Assembly: GCF_011799805.1 (NCBI RefSeq)
Contig: NZ_WXUB01000001.1
Coordinates: 744,001-808,000 of the forward strand
Direction: 5' to 3'
From: Maribellus sediminis
GTDB lineage: Bacteria; Bacteroidota; Bacteroidia; Bacteroidales; Prolixibacteraceae
Length of the DNA stretch: 64,000 bases
Position 1 is the stretch's first letter, and each line of letters opens with the position of its first letter. The notes under the pieces were generated by a model that saw only the letters and a list, made by a program, of their open reading frames with translations, searched no databases and was not told the origin of the DNA. The translations under genes and the position numbers were made by a program. This document shows positions 44,581 to 53,450 of this stretch, piece by piece.

Positions 44581-45540
44581 TTATTCAGGCATCGGGAAAT
44601 CGTTGTCCTCTTTTCCCTTGATGTAAGTTTCAATATGGCGGTCGACCTTCACCTCGTAAATGTCTTTAATCGTGACAATTATCCCGGTTTCCAGTACATT
44701 TCCAAACTTTTCGTTTCTGATAGTACCAAACGTCTTCATCGAAGGCGACAAATTCATATAGGCATTTACCAGTGGAGGTACATTTTCTCCAAACTGACGC
44801 ACACTCTGAATCAATATTTTGTAATCTTCAGAATAGTCCTTGCCGCAGAAAAGTTTGGCCATTGCTTCCATGTCGATATCAAATTCAACAGGATTTCTGG
44901 GGTAAGCAAGGTTTTCTTTATCGCGGAAATATTTTTTAAAGAAATATTGAATCAGGTTTCGGGCCTCGTTATGAAAGTGTTCGTACATCGTGATCTTGCC
45001 GAAAAAATATTTAATTTCAGGATGATCAACGGTAAGTGCTCCCAGTCCGTCCCAAAGGTTGTCGAGTGCAAAAAGTGCTTTTGCTCCGGCTTTGCTCGAT
45101 TGGTATGCAGGTTGCACAAACGAGCGTCCCAGTTCCAGTGTATAGGGCAGGTAATTTTCTTTGAATTCTTTAGAGAAATAGAAAACCCTTGATGTTGCCA
45201 TCATCACATTTCCTTCCTCATCTACCGGTGCATCGGCACACAACATGTAGCGATAACCGCCCAGAATTTCTTTCGCATCAGGATCCCACACAATCAACTG
45301 TTTGTATGGTTTTTCCTGTGTATCGTAGGTATCGATGTCGGTTTCCTTACCGGTGCCTCCTCCTGCATCGCGGAAAGTAATTTCACGTAAACGGCCAAGT
45401 TCGTGCATCACCGAAGGTGAATCGTGGGCCGTTACAATGTAAATTTCATTTCCTCCCTTATTGGTCTTTCTGAGCAGTTTCTCAGGAGTTAGCTCTTTAT
45501 ATATTTCTTCCCTCGGCAGAGGTTTTACAATATCTTTCAT
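44581..45540 (-). CDS. GNAT-fold N-acyltransferase, GlsB/OlsB-like
   Basis: A 319-residue protein whose middle part (about residues 28-200) is the long-chain N-acyltransferase fold of the OlsB/GlsB type, with ELGRLREITFRDAGGG, ILGGYRYMLCADAP and the block LPYTLELGRSFVQPAYQ. In Bacteroides the related GlsB adds a 3-hydroxy fatty acid to glycine, while OlsB uses ornithine. The C-terminal 110 residues are an extension of the kind seen in bacteroidal members. A PlsC-type gene lies directly upstream, as in glsB/glsA pairs, so this is probably the first enzyme of an aminolipid pathway. The amino acid used is not decided by the sequence. Confidence 0.8.
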   Translation of the reverse strand: MKDIVKPLPREEIYKELTPEKLLRKTNKGGNEIYIVTAHDSPSVMHELGRLREITFRDAGGGTGKETDIDTYDTQEKPYKQLIVWDPDAKEILGGYRYMLCADAPVDEEGNVMMATSRVFYFSKEFKENYLPYTLELGRSFVQPAYQSSKAGAKALFALDNLWDGLGALTVDHPEIKYFFGKITMYEHFHNEARNLIQYFFKKYFRDKENLAYPRNPVEFDIDMEAMAKLFCGKDYSEDYKILIQSVRQFGENVPPLVNAYMNLSPSMKTFGTIRNEKFGNVLETGIIVTIKDIYEVKVDRHIETYIKGKEDNDFPMPE

Positions 45541-45681
45541 CTGTAATACTTGTTTTGTTTCAAAAACACTCAGATCTCACACAATTGTTTCAGGCCGTTT
45601 CGTTGTTTCCTCTTTTGGAAAAATGGAATACAAAATTAAAAAAATCCGTGTAAGGATGACACTTTACGTGTTATATTTCCA

Positions 45682-46524
45682 TTACTTCGTATTTACGGGT
45701 AATTTATAAACTTGTTCCTTCACCCACGCAGCCCATTCACTGTGGCTCTTTCCCGAATCAAAAGTTGTGTACGGAATAGGTTTGCCAAAATAAAGGTGAA
45801 CGTCCATATTTCGGTGACGGTAGGTCTCGTCGGGCAAAAGAAACATTTCCAGATTCCATTTTATACGAAAAAACTTCCTGATTTTCGCCAGCCTGTAAAA
45901 TCTGTTGGTGTTATGCCCGCTAATAAAAACCGGGATAACGTCGCGTTTATGCTGAATGGATTTTGTTATAAAATGTTTTCTCCACTCCAGATCGGTAACT
46001 TTTCCTTTTACCTTTCTCGAAGCTAATCCATAAGGAAAGATCAAAACCTGGCAATCGGAGTTGTAGACTTCCGACAATTTACGGGCAGCATCACGTGCGT
46101 GTCCGCCATGTTTGTTTACCGGCACAAAAACCGGGCTTAGCTGAGGAATATTAAACAGGATGTCGTTGGCCAAAAACTTAAATTCACCAAGTTGTTTTTC
46201 AACCGTTTTCATCAGTAGCATGCCATCGAAACCGCCCAAAGGATGATTGCTGGCAAAAATGAATTTTCCATCCTTCGGAATATTCTCCAGGCCGTGCAAA
46301 TGTTCCTTCACGTTAAACATTTCCACAACACTGTCAACAAAGGCTGTCCCTTGCAGGTGGCCGTAATTTGTAAGAACCTCGTTAATGTAATCGATATGAA
46401 GAATGCGATGCAAAAACCGGTAAATAAATCCCGGAATAAATTTCGCTATGCCGGGGCTTTTATCTGCGAATACTTCCCTGATATCGATAGGCTTAACCTT
46501 ATTTTCTGCGCTGTCTCCTTTCAT
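45682..46524 (-). CDS. PlsC-type O-acyltransferase, GlsA/OlsA-like
   Basis: A 280-residue acyltransferase. FASNHPLGGFDGMLLM is the catalytic acyltransferase box, VNKHGGHARDAARKL and LIFPYGLASRK are later family blocks, and the N-terminal part precedes them by about 95 residues. In the aminolipid pathway of Bacteroides, GlsA adds the second acyl chain to the N-acyl amino acid made by GlsB. The gene is 141 bp upstream of the glsB-like gene in the same direction. The start is the ATG at 46524; the upstream in-frame TTG at 46554 is unlikely. A general phospholipid role cannot be excluded. Confidence 0.78.
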   Translation of the reverse strand: MKGDSAENKVKPIDIREVFADKSPGIAKFIPGFIYRFLHRILHIDYINEVLTNYGHLQGTAFVDSVVEMFNVKEHLHGLENIPKDGKFIFASNHPLGGFDGMLLMKTVEKQLGEFKFLANDILFNIPQLSPVFVPVNKHGGHARDAARKLSEVYNSDCQVLIFPYGLASRKVKGKVTDLEWRKHFITKSIQHKRDVIPVFISGHNTNRFYRLAKIRKFFRIKWNLEMFLLPDETYRHRNMDVHLYFGKPIPYTTFDSGKSHSEWAAWVKEQVYKLPVNTK

Positions 46525-46898
46525 TCCCGATAACTTGACAAGGCAATTAAGCAAAAATCAGCCAATCTGTAAAATTTTGAATGCACTATTCTGACACTTT
46601 TTGACCCTGATTTAGTGTTGTGGAACGCAATGGTGTTTTGGTGTTTCGAGGGTGGAAGAATCCGGAATGTGATTTCCTGAGTTATTAACGGTTGTTTGTA
46701 AAATAGGGTGTTGATTTATTTCTATTGGTATTCAGCTGATTGGGTGAAATTATTTTTATCCGCTAACTCGTTGTTAACATGAAGTGAAAAGGTTATCAAC
46801 AAAAAAGTGCAAAATCGTTGTGGAATGATTTGGAATAGAATGGCATAAAATGGAATAAAATTGTATTTTTACGCTTAAGAAAAAGTGGAATCTCATAA
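46525..46898. other. Intergenic region before mraZ
   Basis: 374 bp between the divergent acyltransferase gene and mraZ. The right third holds the phased MraZ-type operator (46821-46860) and a TATTTTTA box at 46864-46871. The left part is AT-rich with no open frame, tRNA or strong hairpin. Confidence 0.6.
46821..46860 (+). promoter_or_regulatory. MraZ-type operator: four TGGAA repeats every 10 bp
   Basis: TGGAATGATT, TGGAATAGAA, TGGCATAAAA and TGGAATAAAA follow each other without gaps, so the TGG core recurs at exactly 46821, 46831, 46841 and 46851. A further TGGAATCTCA stands at 46886, just before the mraZ ATG. MraZ of other bacteria binds direct TGGG-type repeats about 10 bp apart upstream of its own gene, so this is very likely the autoregulatory site of the dcw cluster, with TGGAA replacing TGGG. 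Confidence 0.82.
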
Positions 46899-47354
46899 AT
46901 GGCAACTTTTGCAGGACAATACAATGCTACGATCGACGACAAAGGGCGCGTTGTTCTTCCTTCGGCTTTTAAGAAAGCCATGGGGGAGATGCAACTCGAT
47001 TTTGTTGTGGTTGAACGCAATCGCAGAAGTAAATGTCTTGATATTCACACGGTAGATGCCTGGAAAAAAGAGGTGGAAAAATTCAGGAACAAATTGAATC
47101 CTGAAACGAACCCGATGCACGATAAGCTGCTCCAGCTCTACTTTCAGAATTTTGTGCAGATAGGAGTTGCTGCCAATGGAAGGATTAATATTCCGAATGA
47201 ATTTCTGGAATATGCCAGCCTTAAAGACAAGGTTACTTTCATCGGGATGCAGACTTCGATCCGACTCAGCGCTGCTGCTACTGCCACCGGTATGGAAGTA
47301 TCGGATGCAGATTATCTGGAGCTTTTGAAACTGATTGATAAAAAAGAGGAATAA
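46899..47354 (+). CDS. mraZ: Transcriptional regulator MraZ
   Basis: A 151-residue DNA-binding protein with two AbrB-like/SpoVT-type halves: FAGQYNATIDDKGRVVLPSA and VQIGVAANGRINIPNEFLEY, each with the DxxGRxxxP-type core. It leads the division and wall cluster and is expected to bind the phased TGGAA repeats just upstream and control the cluster. The ATG at 46899 is the only reasonable start. The C-terminal tail is a little longer than in E. coli MraZ (152 residues in total there, so the size is normal). Confidence 0.95.
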   Translation: MATFAGQYNATIDDKGRVVLPSAFKKAMGEMQLDFVVVERNRRSKCLDIHTVDAWKKEVEKFRNKLNPETNPMHDKLLQLYFQNFVQIGVAANGRINIPNEFLEYASLKDKVTFIGMQTSIRLSAAATATGMEVSDADYLELLKLIDKKEE

Positions 47355-47362
47355 GACTGCCC

Positions 47363-48265
47363 ATGACTGAGGTATATCACATACCTGTTTTGGCCAGAGA
47401 GAGTATTGAGGCGCTCCGGTTGAAAGATGACTACGATGTAATTGATGCAACGTATGGGGGAGGTGGCCACTCCCGGCTGATTCTGGAAAATATGAACGAA
47501 GGCAGACTTTTCGCCTTTGATCAGGATGAAGACGCTGCCGGGAATGCCTTAGAGGATGACCGGCTTTTTTTTATCAGACATAATTTTCGTTACGCAAAGA
47601 ATTTCCTAAAGCATTTTGGAGTTACCCAGGTGGACGCAGTTTTTGCCGACCTGGGCGTTTCGTCACACGATTTCGATGTGGCCGAACGTGGCTTTTCATT
47701 TCGCTTCGACGGTGATCTGGATATGCGCATGAACCGCGATGCAAAAACTGATGCCGCGCAGGTGGTGAATGAATATCCCGAAGCTGAATTACAGCGCATT
47801 TTTGGGATGTACGGCGAAATTAAAAATGCGCGCCGTCTTGCTGCTGAAATTGTGAAAGCACGAAAAGAGCAGCCGATTAAAACAACCACGCAGCTTAAAG
47901 AAATTGCCTCGGCTTGTGCTCCAAGAGCCATCGAAAATAAATACCTCGCGCAGGTTTTTCAAGCTTTACGAATTGAAGTGAACGAAGAGATGGAAGCGCT
48001 GAAGGAATTCCTGGAAGCAGCGCTCGATCTGCTGAAACCGGGCGGAATATTGGCAATTATTACTTATCACAGCCTCGAGGATCGTTTGTGTAAGAATTTT
48101 ATGAAATCCGGAAATTTTGAAGGCAAAATAGAAAAGGATTTTTACGGGAATGTACAATCGCCTTTCAAAGTGATTACCCGAAAAGTAATTGTTCCCGGCA
48201 AGGAAGAACTGGAAGCAAACCCGCGCTCGCGAAGTGCAAAATTGCGTGTGGCAGAAAAGATATAA
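47363..48265 (+). CDS. rsmH: 16S rRNA m4C1402 methyltransferase RsmH
   Basis: A 300-residue SAM-dependent enzyme (formerly MraW) that methylates N4 of C1402 in 16S rRNA. The N-terminus HIPVLARESIEALRL and the SAM site VIDATYGGGGHSRLILE are diagnostic. AVFADLGVSSHDFDVAERGF and the C-terminal GILAIITYHSLEDRLCKNFM are also family blocks. It lies 8 bp after mraZ and 1 bp before ftsL, in the usual dcw order. Confidence 0.97.
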   Translation: MTEVYHIPVLARESIEALRLKDDYDVIDATYGGGGHSRLILENMNEGRLFAFDQDEDAAGNALEDDRLFFIRHNFRYAKNFLKHFGVTQVDAVFADLGVSSHDFDVAERGFSFRFDGDLDMRMNRDAKTDAAQVVNEYPEAELQRIFGMYGEIKNARRLAAEIVKARKEQPIKTTTQLKEIASACAPRAIENKYLAQVFQALRIEVNEEMEALKEFLEAALDLLKPGGILAIITYHSLEDRLCKNFMKSGNFEGKIEKDFYGNVQSPFKVITRKVIVPGKEELEANPRSRSAKLRVAEKI

Positions 48266-48266
48266 A

Positions 48267-48617
48267 ATGGCGGAGAAGAATAAAAATAGCAGGAAACGAC
48301 CGGGAATGAAATCCCTTATCGGAGGAACGATCCTTACCGATGAGCGCATTTCTCGTCAGTTCCCGTTTGTGGTGATGTTGGCCATGTTTGGCCTGGCGCT
48401 GATTATGAACCGTAACTGGTCGGAAAAAACCATCCGTCAGATTGGCGATCAGCAAAAAGAACTGGAGGCGCTACGTGCAGAGCACTCATCTATTTCGGCC
48501 AAATTAATGGACGAAAGCCGCCCGTCGGAAGTAGCCAAGCGTGTTGAGGAAGCCGGAATTGGATTGTCGGAGCCTGTGCGTCCGCCCAAAAAATTAATTG
48601 TTGAAACTGAAGATTAG
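48267..48617 (+). CDS. ftsL: FtsL-like cell division protein
   Basis: A 116-residue bitopic membrane protein between rsmH and ftsI, the ftsL position. About 34 cytoplasmic residues, many basic, precede one helix (FPFVVMLAMFGLALIMN), followed by a coiled-coil-like periplasmic stretch (IGDQQKELEALRAEHSSIS). The ATG at 48267 is chosen, since a longer frame would reach into rsmH. FtsL joins FtsQ and FtsB to activate FtsWI. The identity rests on position and topology more than on sequence, which is poorly conserved in this family. Confidence 0.8.
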   Translation: MAEKNKNSRKRPGMKSLIGGTILTDERISRQFPFVVMLAMFGLALIMNRNWSEKTIRQIGDQQKELEALRAEHSSISAKLMDESRPSEVAKRVEEAGIGLSEPVRPPKKLIVETED

Positions 48618-48620
48618 ATA

Positions 48621-50729
48621 GTGGGAATCAGAAAAACCATATTGACCCGTTTTGCATTGGTGTATTTCATCCTCTTCCTTTTTGTGTTGGTGGTGATCGC
48701 TAAGTTGGTGTCTGTTCAGCAGATCAACAACGACCGCTGGCAGCAGATCGAGAAGAACCTCAGTGAAAACACGGTTATCGTTCCGCCGACGCGTGGAAAT
48801 ATTTGTGCCGATGATGGAAGTATTCTGGCTTCGTCGGTTCCCGGATTTTTTATTCGTATGGACCTGGCAGCTCCGGGCGTTAAAAAAGTGTTCAAAAACG
48901 AAAGCGATTCGCTGGCCTGGTATCTGGCCGATTTCTTTAAAGACGCTTCAAAAAACGAATACCGCCGACGATTGAATGCGGCCTACAGTGCCGGAAACCG
49001 GGGATTTCTACTCACACCCCGGAAAGTAGATTATATGGAACTTCAGGAAATTAAGAAGTTCCCGATTCTGCGTCGTGGTCGTTTTGCCGGAGGAATAATC
49101 ATTGAGCAGGAGAACAAACGAATTAATCCGCTTGGTCCTTTGGCCTTAAGAACCATCGGTAGTCTGAATAAGGGAGAATACGAAGAAATTACCGGTCCGA
49201 TTGGATATACCGGTTTGGAGCGTGCCTATGAACCATATTTGAAAGGACAAAACGGCGTGAGCTACCGGCAGAACTTAAGCGGGCGCTGGGTGATCCGTAC
49301 CGAAATCGAACCTCGCGATGGCATGGATGTCATCACTACTATTAATGTAAAGCTGCAGGATATTGTTGAAAGTGCACTGTACAAACAATTGATAGAAGAA
49401 AGAGCCGATTGGGGAACTGCCATTTTAATGGAGGTGAAAACGGGCGAGATCAAAGCTATTGCCAATCTTGGCCGCGCCAACGACGATTATTACGAAAAAG
49501 ATAATTACGCACTGGGCCACCGTGGCTGTTTCGAACCGGGTTCTTCATTTAAACTGGTTTCGTTAATGGCCGCTTTGGAAGACGGAGTTGTTGATACCAG
49601 CGACGTAGTTGATACCGGAAACGGAAAATGGCAAAGTAACGGACGTATTATCAGCGACAGTCACGCCGGCGGTTATGGGAAACTGACTGTAAAAGAGGTG
49701 TTTGAAAAATCATCGAACATTGGTACAGCCAAGATAATTACCGAGCACTACGCAAATAATCCCAAAAAATATGTCGACCGTGTGTACAGTTTTGGCGTGA
49801 ACAAACCTTTGGGAATTGAAATCGAAGGAGAAGGCCGTCCCTATTTTAAATACCCGGGCGACGCCGACTGGTGGGGAACAACTTTGGCAAGTATGGCTTA
49901 TGGTTACGATACCAAAATGACACCGCTGCAAATCCTGACTTTCTATAATGCCGTGGCGAACAATGGCCGAATGGTAAAACCGCACCTGGTGAAAGAAATC
50001 CGTGATAAAGGTGCGCTGGAAAAACGTTTCGACCCGGAAGTTTTAAATCCGATGATCGCTTCGAAAGAAACCATTGGCAAAGCGCAGGCCATGCTCGAGG
50101 GTGTTTGCGAACACGGAACCGGTACGCAGATTCAGGGCGAATTCTTCAAACTGGCCGGTAAAACAGGAACGGCTCGTGTTGCTACAAGCAGTTCGGGCTA
50201 TACCAACGGCATGTACCTGGCTTCGTTTACGGGTTATTTTCCTGCCGACAATCCGAAGTACTCGCTGATCGTGACCATGAACAATCCCCGAAAAACGATA
50301 TACGGAGCCTCAGCTGCCGGCCCGGCGTACAAAGAAATTTCGGAGCGTGTATTTGCCAGCCAGATTTATGCTGATCTCGATGAAAAAGATAATTCGGATG
50401 AATTGGAAACACCACAGGTGATCCGCGGGCTAACCAAAGATATTCTTGAAGTAGCCGAAGAACTCGAATTCAAAAATATTCAGGGTAAACCTGAAACTAC
50501 ACTGGCACATGTTGAGGCCAGCGAAAATCAACTGGTATTAGCCGAAGAAGAATTGCCTGTTGGCAAAGTACCCAACGTAGTTGGAATGGGCGCCAGCAAT
50601 GCGGTTTTTGTATTGGAAAATGCCGGGTTAAAAGTGGTAATAAACGGAGTAGGAAAAGTAAAGAAACAATCGTTAAGAGCCGGAGATAACTGTCGCCCGG
50701 GACAAACGATTTATATAGCACTGGGATAG
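48621..50729 (+). CDS. ftsI: Septal peptidoglycan transpeptidase FtsI (PBP3) with PASTA domain
   Basis: A 702-residue class B penicillin-binding protein. One N-terminal helix (about residues 8-30) is followed by the dimerisation domain and the transpeptidase domain. The domain holds the nucleophile Ser308 in PGSSFK, the SxN triad in EKSSNIG and the KTG motif in AGKTGTAR. Residues about 645-702 form one PASTA domain (GKVPNVVGMGASNAVFVLEN). It cross-links septal wall with FtsW. The start codon is GTG, 3 bp after ftsL. The PASTA domain makes it SpoVD-like, a usual feature of Bacteroidota FtsI. Confidence 0.95.
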   Translation: MGIRKTILTRFALVYFILFLFVLVVIAKLVSVQQINNDRWQQIEKNLSENTVIVPPTRGNICADDGSILASSVPGFFIRMDLAAPGVKKVFKNESDSLAWYLADFFKDASKNEYRRRLNAAYSAGNRGFLLTPRKVDYMELQEIKKFPILRRGRFAGGIIIEQENKRINPLGPLALRTIGSLNKGEYEEITGPIGYTGLERAYEPYLKGQNGVSYRQNLSGRWVIRTEIEPRDGMDVITTINVKLQDIVESALYKQLIEERADWGTAILMEVKTGEIKAIANLGRANDDYYEKDNYALGHRGCFEPGSSFKLVSLMAALEDGVVDTSDVVDTGNGKWQSNGRIISDSHAGGYGKLTVKEVFEKSSNIGTAKIITEHYANNPKKYVDRVYSFGVNKPLGIEIEGEGRPYFKYPGDADWWGTTLASMAYGYDTKMTPLQILTFYNAVANNGRMVKPHLVKEIRDKGALEKRFDPEVLNPMIASKETIGKAQAMLEGVCEHGTGTQIQGEFFKLAGKTGTARVATSSSGYTNGMYLASFTGYFPADNPKYSLIVTMNNPRKTIYGASAAGPAYKEISERVFASQIYADLDEKDNSDELETPQVIRGLTKDILEVAEELEFKNIQGKPETTLAHVEASENQLVLAEEELPVGKVPNVVGMGASNAVFVLENAGLKVVINGVGKVKKQSLRAGDNCRPGQTIYIALG

Positions 50730-50730
50730 A

Positions 50731-52188
50731 ATGGAACTGAGCCGACTTATTGAAAATATAGACGTAGTACAGCTTCTCGGAAATGAAACTGGAGATATTT
50801 CAGGGATTGAATTTGATTCACGAAAAGTGGAGCAGGGAACTGCTTTTGTTGCTCAGCGTGGTGTTCATGTTGATGGTCATGTTTTTATTGAAAAAGCCAT
50901 CGAAAAAGGAGCTGTTGCTGTTTTTTGTGAAGAACTTCCGGAGACAACTTCTGATAAGGTAAGCTACGTAAAAGTTGCCGATTCCAACCTTGTATTAGGT
51001 GAGCTGGCCGCTGCCTTTTATGGCCATCCTTCGAAAAAAATGAAAGTGGTTGGAGTAACGGGTACCAACGGAAAAACCAGCATTGCTACATTGTTGCACC
51101 GCCTTTTTAGGAAACAGGGATACAGTGTGGGATTGATTTCAACTATTTCCTATAAAATAAATGAACACGAAGAAACCGCTTCGCACACTACGCCCAATGC
51201 TTTGAAAATTCAACAGTTGTTGGCCGAAATGGTAAACGAGGGCTGCGAGTTCTGTTTTATGGAAGTGAGTTCACACGCGATTCATCAGCATCGCATTGCC
51301 GGTATTGATTTTGCGGGTGGTATTTTCACCAACATCACGCACGATCACCTCGATTATCACAAAACTTTCGCAGAATACATTAAAGCCAAAAAAGCATTTT
51401 TCGACGGACTTTCTGCAGACGCTTTTGCCATTACCAACATCGACGATAAAAACGGCATGGTAATGATTCAGAATACAAAGGCGCACAAATTTACGTATTC
51501 GAACCGGGCTATGGCTGACTTCCGTTGCAAAGTGCTCGAAAGTCATTTCGACGGCATGTTGCTGAACCTCGACGGGCAGGAAGTGTGGACACGTTTTGTA
51601 GGCCTTTTCAACGCCTCGAATCTGCTGGCCGTTTATGCAGCAGCGATTCAGCTCGATCAGGATAAACAGGAAGTTTTGGCACAGCTGAGCGATCTTCAAC
51701 CCGTTCAGGGACGCTTCGAAATCATTCGCAGCCTGGATGGAAAATACGCAATTGTGGATTATGCCCACACTCCCGATGCTTTGAAAAACGTGCTGACTGC
51801 CATTTCAGAAATCAGAACGCGGAACGAGCAGGTGATTACAGTAGTTGGTGCCGGTGGCGACCGCGACAAAACCAAACGCCCCGAAATGGCAAAAGAAGCC
51901 TTGTTGGCCAGCGATAAAGTGATCCTGACTTCGGACAATCCGCGTACGGAGGATCCGACAGCGATCATAAAAGACATGGAAGACGGAGTAGAACCTCAAC
52001 ATAAAAGCAAAGTGGTCTCAATAGAAAATCGCCGTGAAGCGATAAAAACGGCCGCTTTGCTTGCTCAACCCGGCGATATCATTTTGATCGCCGGTAAAGG
52101 ACACGAGAATTACCAGGAGATCAACGGAGTGAAACACCACTTCGATGATAAGGAAGAGATTAAGAAATGCTTTGGACTTGAAGACTAA
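50731..52188 (+). CDS. murE: UDP-MurNAc-tripeptide synthetase MurE
   Basis: A 485-residue Mur ligase that adds the third residue to UDP-MurNAc-L-Ala-D-Glu. The ATP site VTGTNGKTSIATLL and the mid-domain MEVSSHAI and HDHLDYHKTFAEY blocks are clear. The C-terminal TSDNPRTEDP motif (DNPR) indicates meso-diaminopimelate as substrate rather than lysine, as expected for this phylum. It starts one base after ftsI and belongs to the same transcript. Confidence 0.96.
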   Translation: MELSRLIENIDVVQLLGNETGDISGIEFDSRKVEQGTAFVAQRGVHVDGHVFIEKAIEKGAVAVFCEELPETTSDKVSYVKVADSNLVLGELAAAFYGHPSKKMKVVGVTGTNGKTSIATLLHRLFRKQGYSVGLISTISYKINEHEETASHTTPNALKIQQLLAEMVNEGCEFCFMEVSSHAIHQHRIAGIDFAGGIFTNITHDHLDYHKTFAEYIKAKKAFFDGLSADAFAITNIDDKNGMVMIQNTKAHKFTYSNRAMADFRCKVLESHFDGMLLNLDGQEVWTRFVGLFNASNLLAVYAAAIQLDQDKQEVLAQLSDLQPVQGRFEIIRSLDGKYAIVDYAHTPDALKNVLTAISEIRTRNEQVITVVGAGGDRDKTKRPEMAKEALLASDKVILTSDNPRTEDPTAIIKDMEDGVEPQHKSKVVSIENRREAIKTAALLAQPGDIILIAGKGHENYQEINGVKHHFDDKEEIKKCFGLED

Positions 52189-52198
52189 ACACTGAGAT

Positions 52199-53449
52199 AT
52201 GTTTTACTGGATTTACACATTATTGGCAGATTACGATATTCCGGGATTGGGGATGCTCCCCGGTATTTCATTTCGGTCGGCAGCCGCAATTATTCTTTCG
52301 CTCATCATTACCACTGTTTTTGGTAAGAAAATGATCAGGGTGCTGCAGCAAAAACAAATTGACGACGAAATTCGTGACCTGGGACTCGAAGGTCAAATGC
52401 AGAAAAAAGGTACTCCTACCATGGGAGGAATCATTATTTTGATGGGGATCATCATCCCGACCATCTTGTTTGCCCGCCTCGATAATGTTTACATCCTGTT
52501 AATGCTGATCACCACGGCTTTCCTGGGTATGATCGGTTTCATCGACGACTACATTAAAGTATTTAAAAAGAACAAACAGGGGCTGGCCGGAAAATTTAAA
52601 ATTCTGGGACAGGTTTCACTGGGACTTCTTGTTGTTGCCACCTTGTTTTTTAGCGACGATGTAAAAGTTCGGGAACATGTTCGCGATGATAACGGCGAAT
52701 ATGTGACCATGCAAACCATTGATCCTGAAACCGGCGATGCGGTCGAGGTTTTTGTAACCGAAGATGTGAAGTCGACCAAAACGACGATACCATTTATAAA
52801 AAAGAATGAATTCGATTATGGCCGACTGGTTGCTTTTGCCGGCGATGCAGCACGGTGGTTAAAATGGGTGGTTTACGCACTGGCGATTATTCTGATCATA
52901 ACAGCCGTTTCAAATGCAGCGAACCTTACCGACGGAATTGACGGGCTGGCCACCGGAACATCGGCAATCAGCGGGGCAACATTGGGTATCCTCGCTTATG
53001 TAAGTGGTAACATCATTTATGCCGATTACCTGAGCATTATGTACATTCCGAATATTGGTGAACTTACCATTTTTATCGCGGCTTTTATTGGTGCTACCGT
53101 CGGATTCTTATGGTACAATTCATACCCGGCACAGGTATTTATGGGCGACACCGGAAGTCTGGCATTGGGCGGAATTCTGGCGGTGTTCTCCATCATCATC
53201 CGCAAAGAAATTTTGATACCGCTGTTATGCGGAATATTCCTGATTGAAAATTTATCAGTAATGATTCAGGTGTCGTGGTTCAAGTACACCAAACGCAAAT
53301 ATGGCGAAGGCCGTCGTGTATTTCTGATGAGTCCGATCCACCACCATTTTCAGAAAAAGGGATTCCCGGAACCAAAGATCGTTACGCGTTTCTGGATCGT
53401 GGGAATTGTACTGGCAGTGGTAACACTGGCAACCTTAAAAGTACGCTAG
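52199..53449 (+). CDS. mraY: Phospho-MurNAc-pentapeptide transferase MraY
   Basis: A 416-residue multi-pass enzyme that forms lipid I from UDP-MurNAc-pentapeptide and undecaprenyl phosphate. [26 protein letters not shown] (the DDY metal site), [12 protein letters not shown] and the late [12 protein letters not shown] are all present. Compared with E. coli MraY (360 residues) it has an insert of about 50 residues between helices (near [11 protein letters not shown]...[10 protein letters not shown]), a known difference of Bacteroidota enzymes. It is 10 bp after murE. Confidence 0.96.
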   Translation: MFYWIYTLLADYDIPGLGMLPGISFRSAAAIILSLIITTVFGKKMIRVLQQKQIDDEIRDLGLEGQMQKKGTPTMGGIIILMGIIIPTILFARLDNVYILLMLITTAFLGMIGFIDDYIKVFKKNKQGLAGKFKILGQVSLGLLVVATLFFSDDVKVREHVRDDNGEYVTMQTIDPETGDAVEVFVTEDVKSTKTTIPFIKKNEFDYGRLVAFAGDAARWLKWVVYALAIILIITAVSNAANLTDGIDGLATGTSAISGATLGILAYVSGNIIYADYLSIMYIPNIGELTIFIAAFIGATVGFLWYNSYPAQVFMGDTGSLALGGILAVFSIIIRKEILIPLLCGIFLIENLSVMIQVSWFKYTKRKYGEGRRVFLMSPIHHHFQKKGFPEPKIVTRFWIVGIVLAVVTLATLKVR

Positions 53450-53450
53450 G

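Noticed and set aside
44560-45192. 210-codon open frame antisense to the GlsB-like gene
   Set aside because: Shadow of a well-supported gene on the other strand; Phe/Cys-rich product without motifs.
46821-46860. Short tandem repeats as a CRISPR or minisatellite
   Set aside because: Units are 10 bp with no spacers and lie directly before mraZ, which fits an operator.
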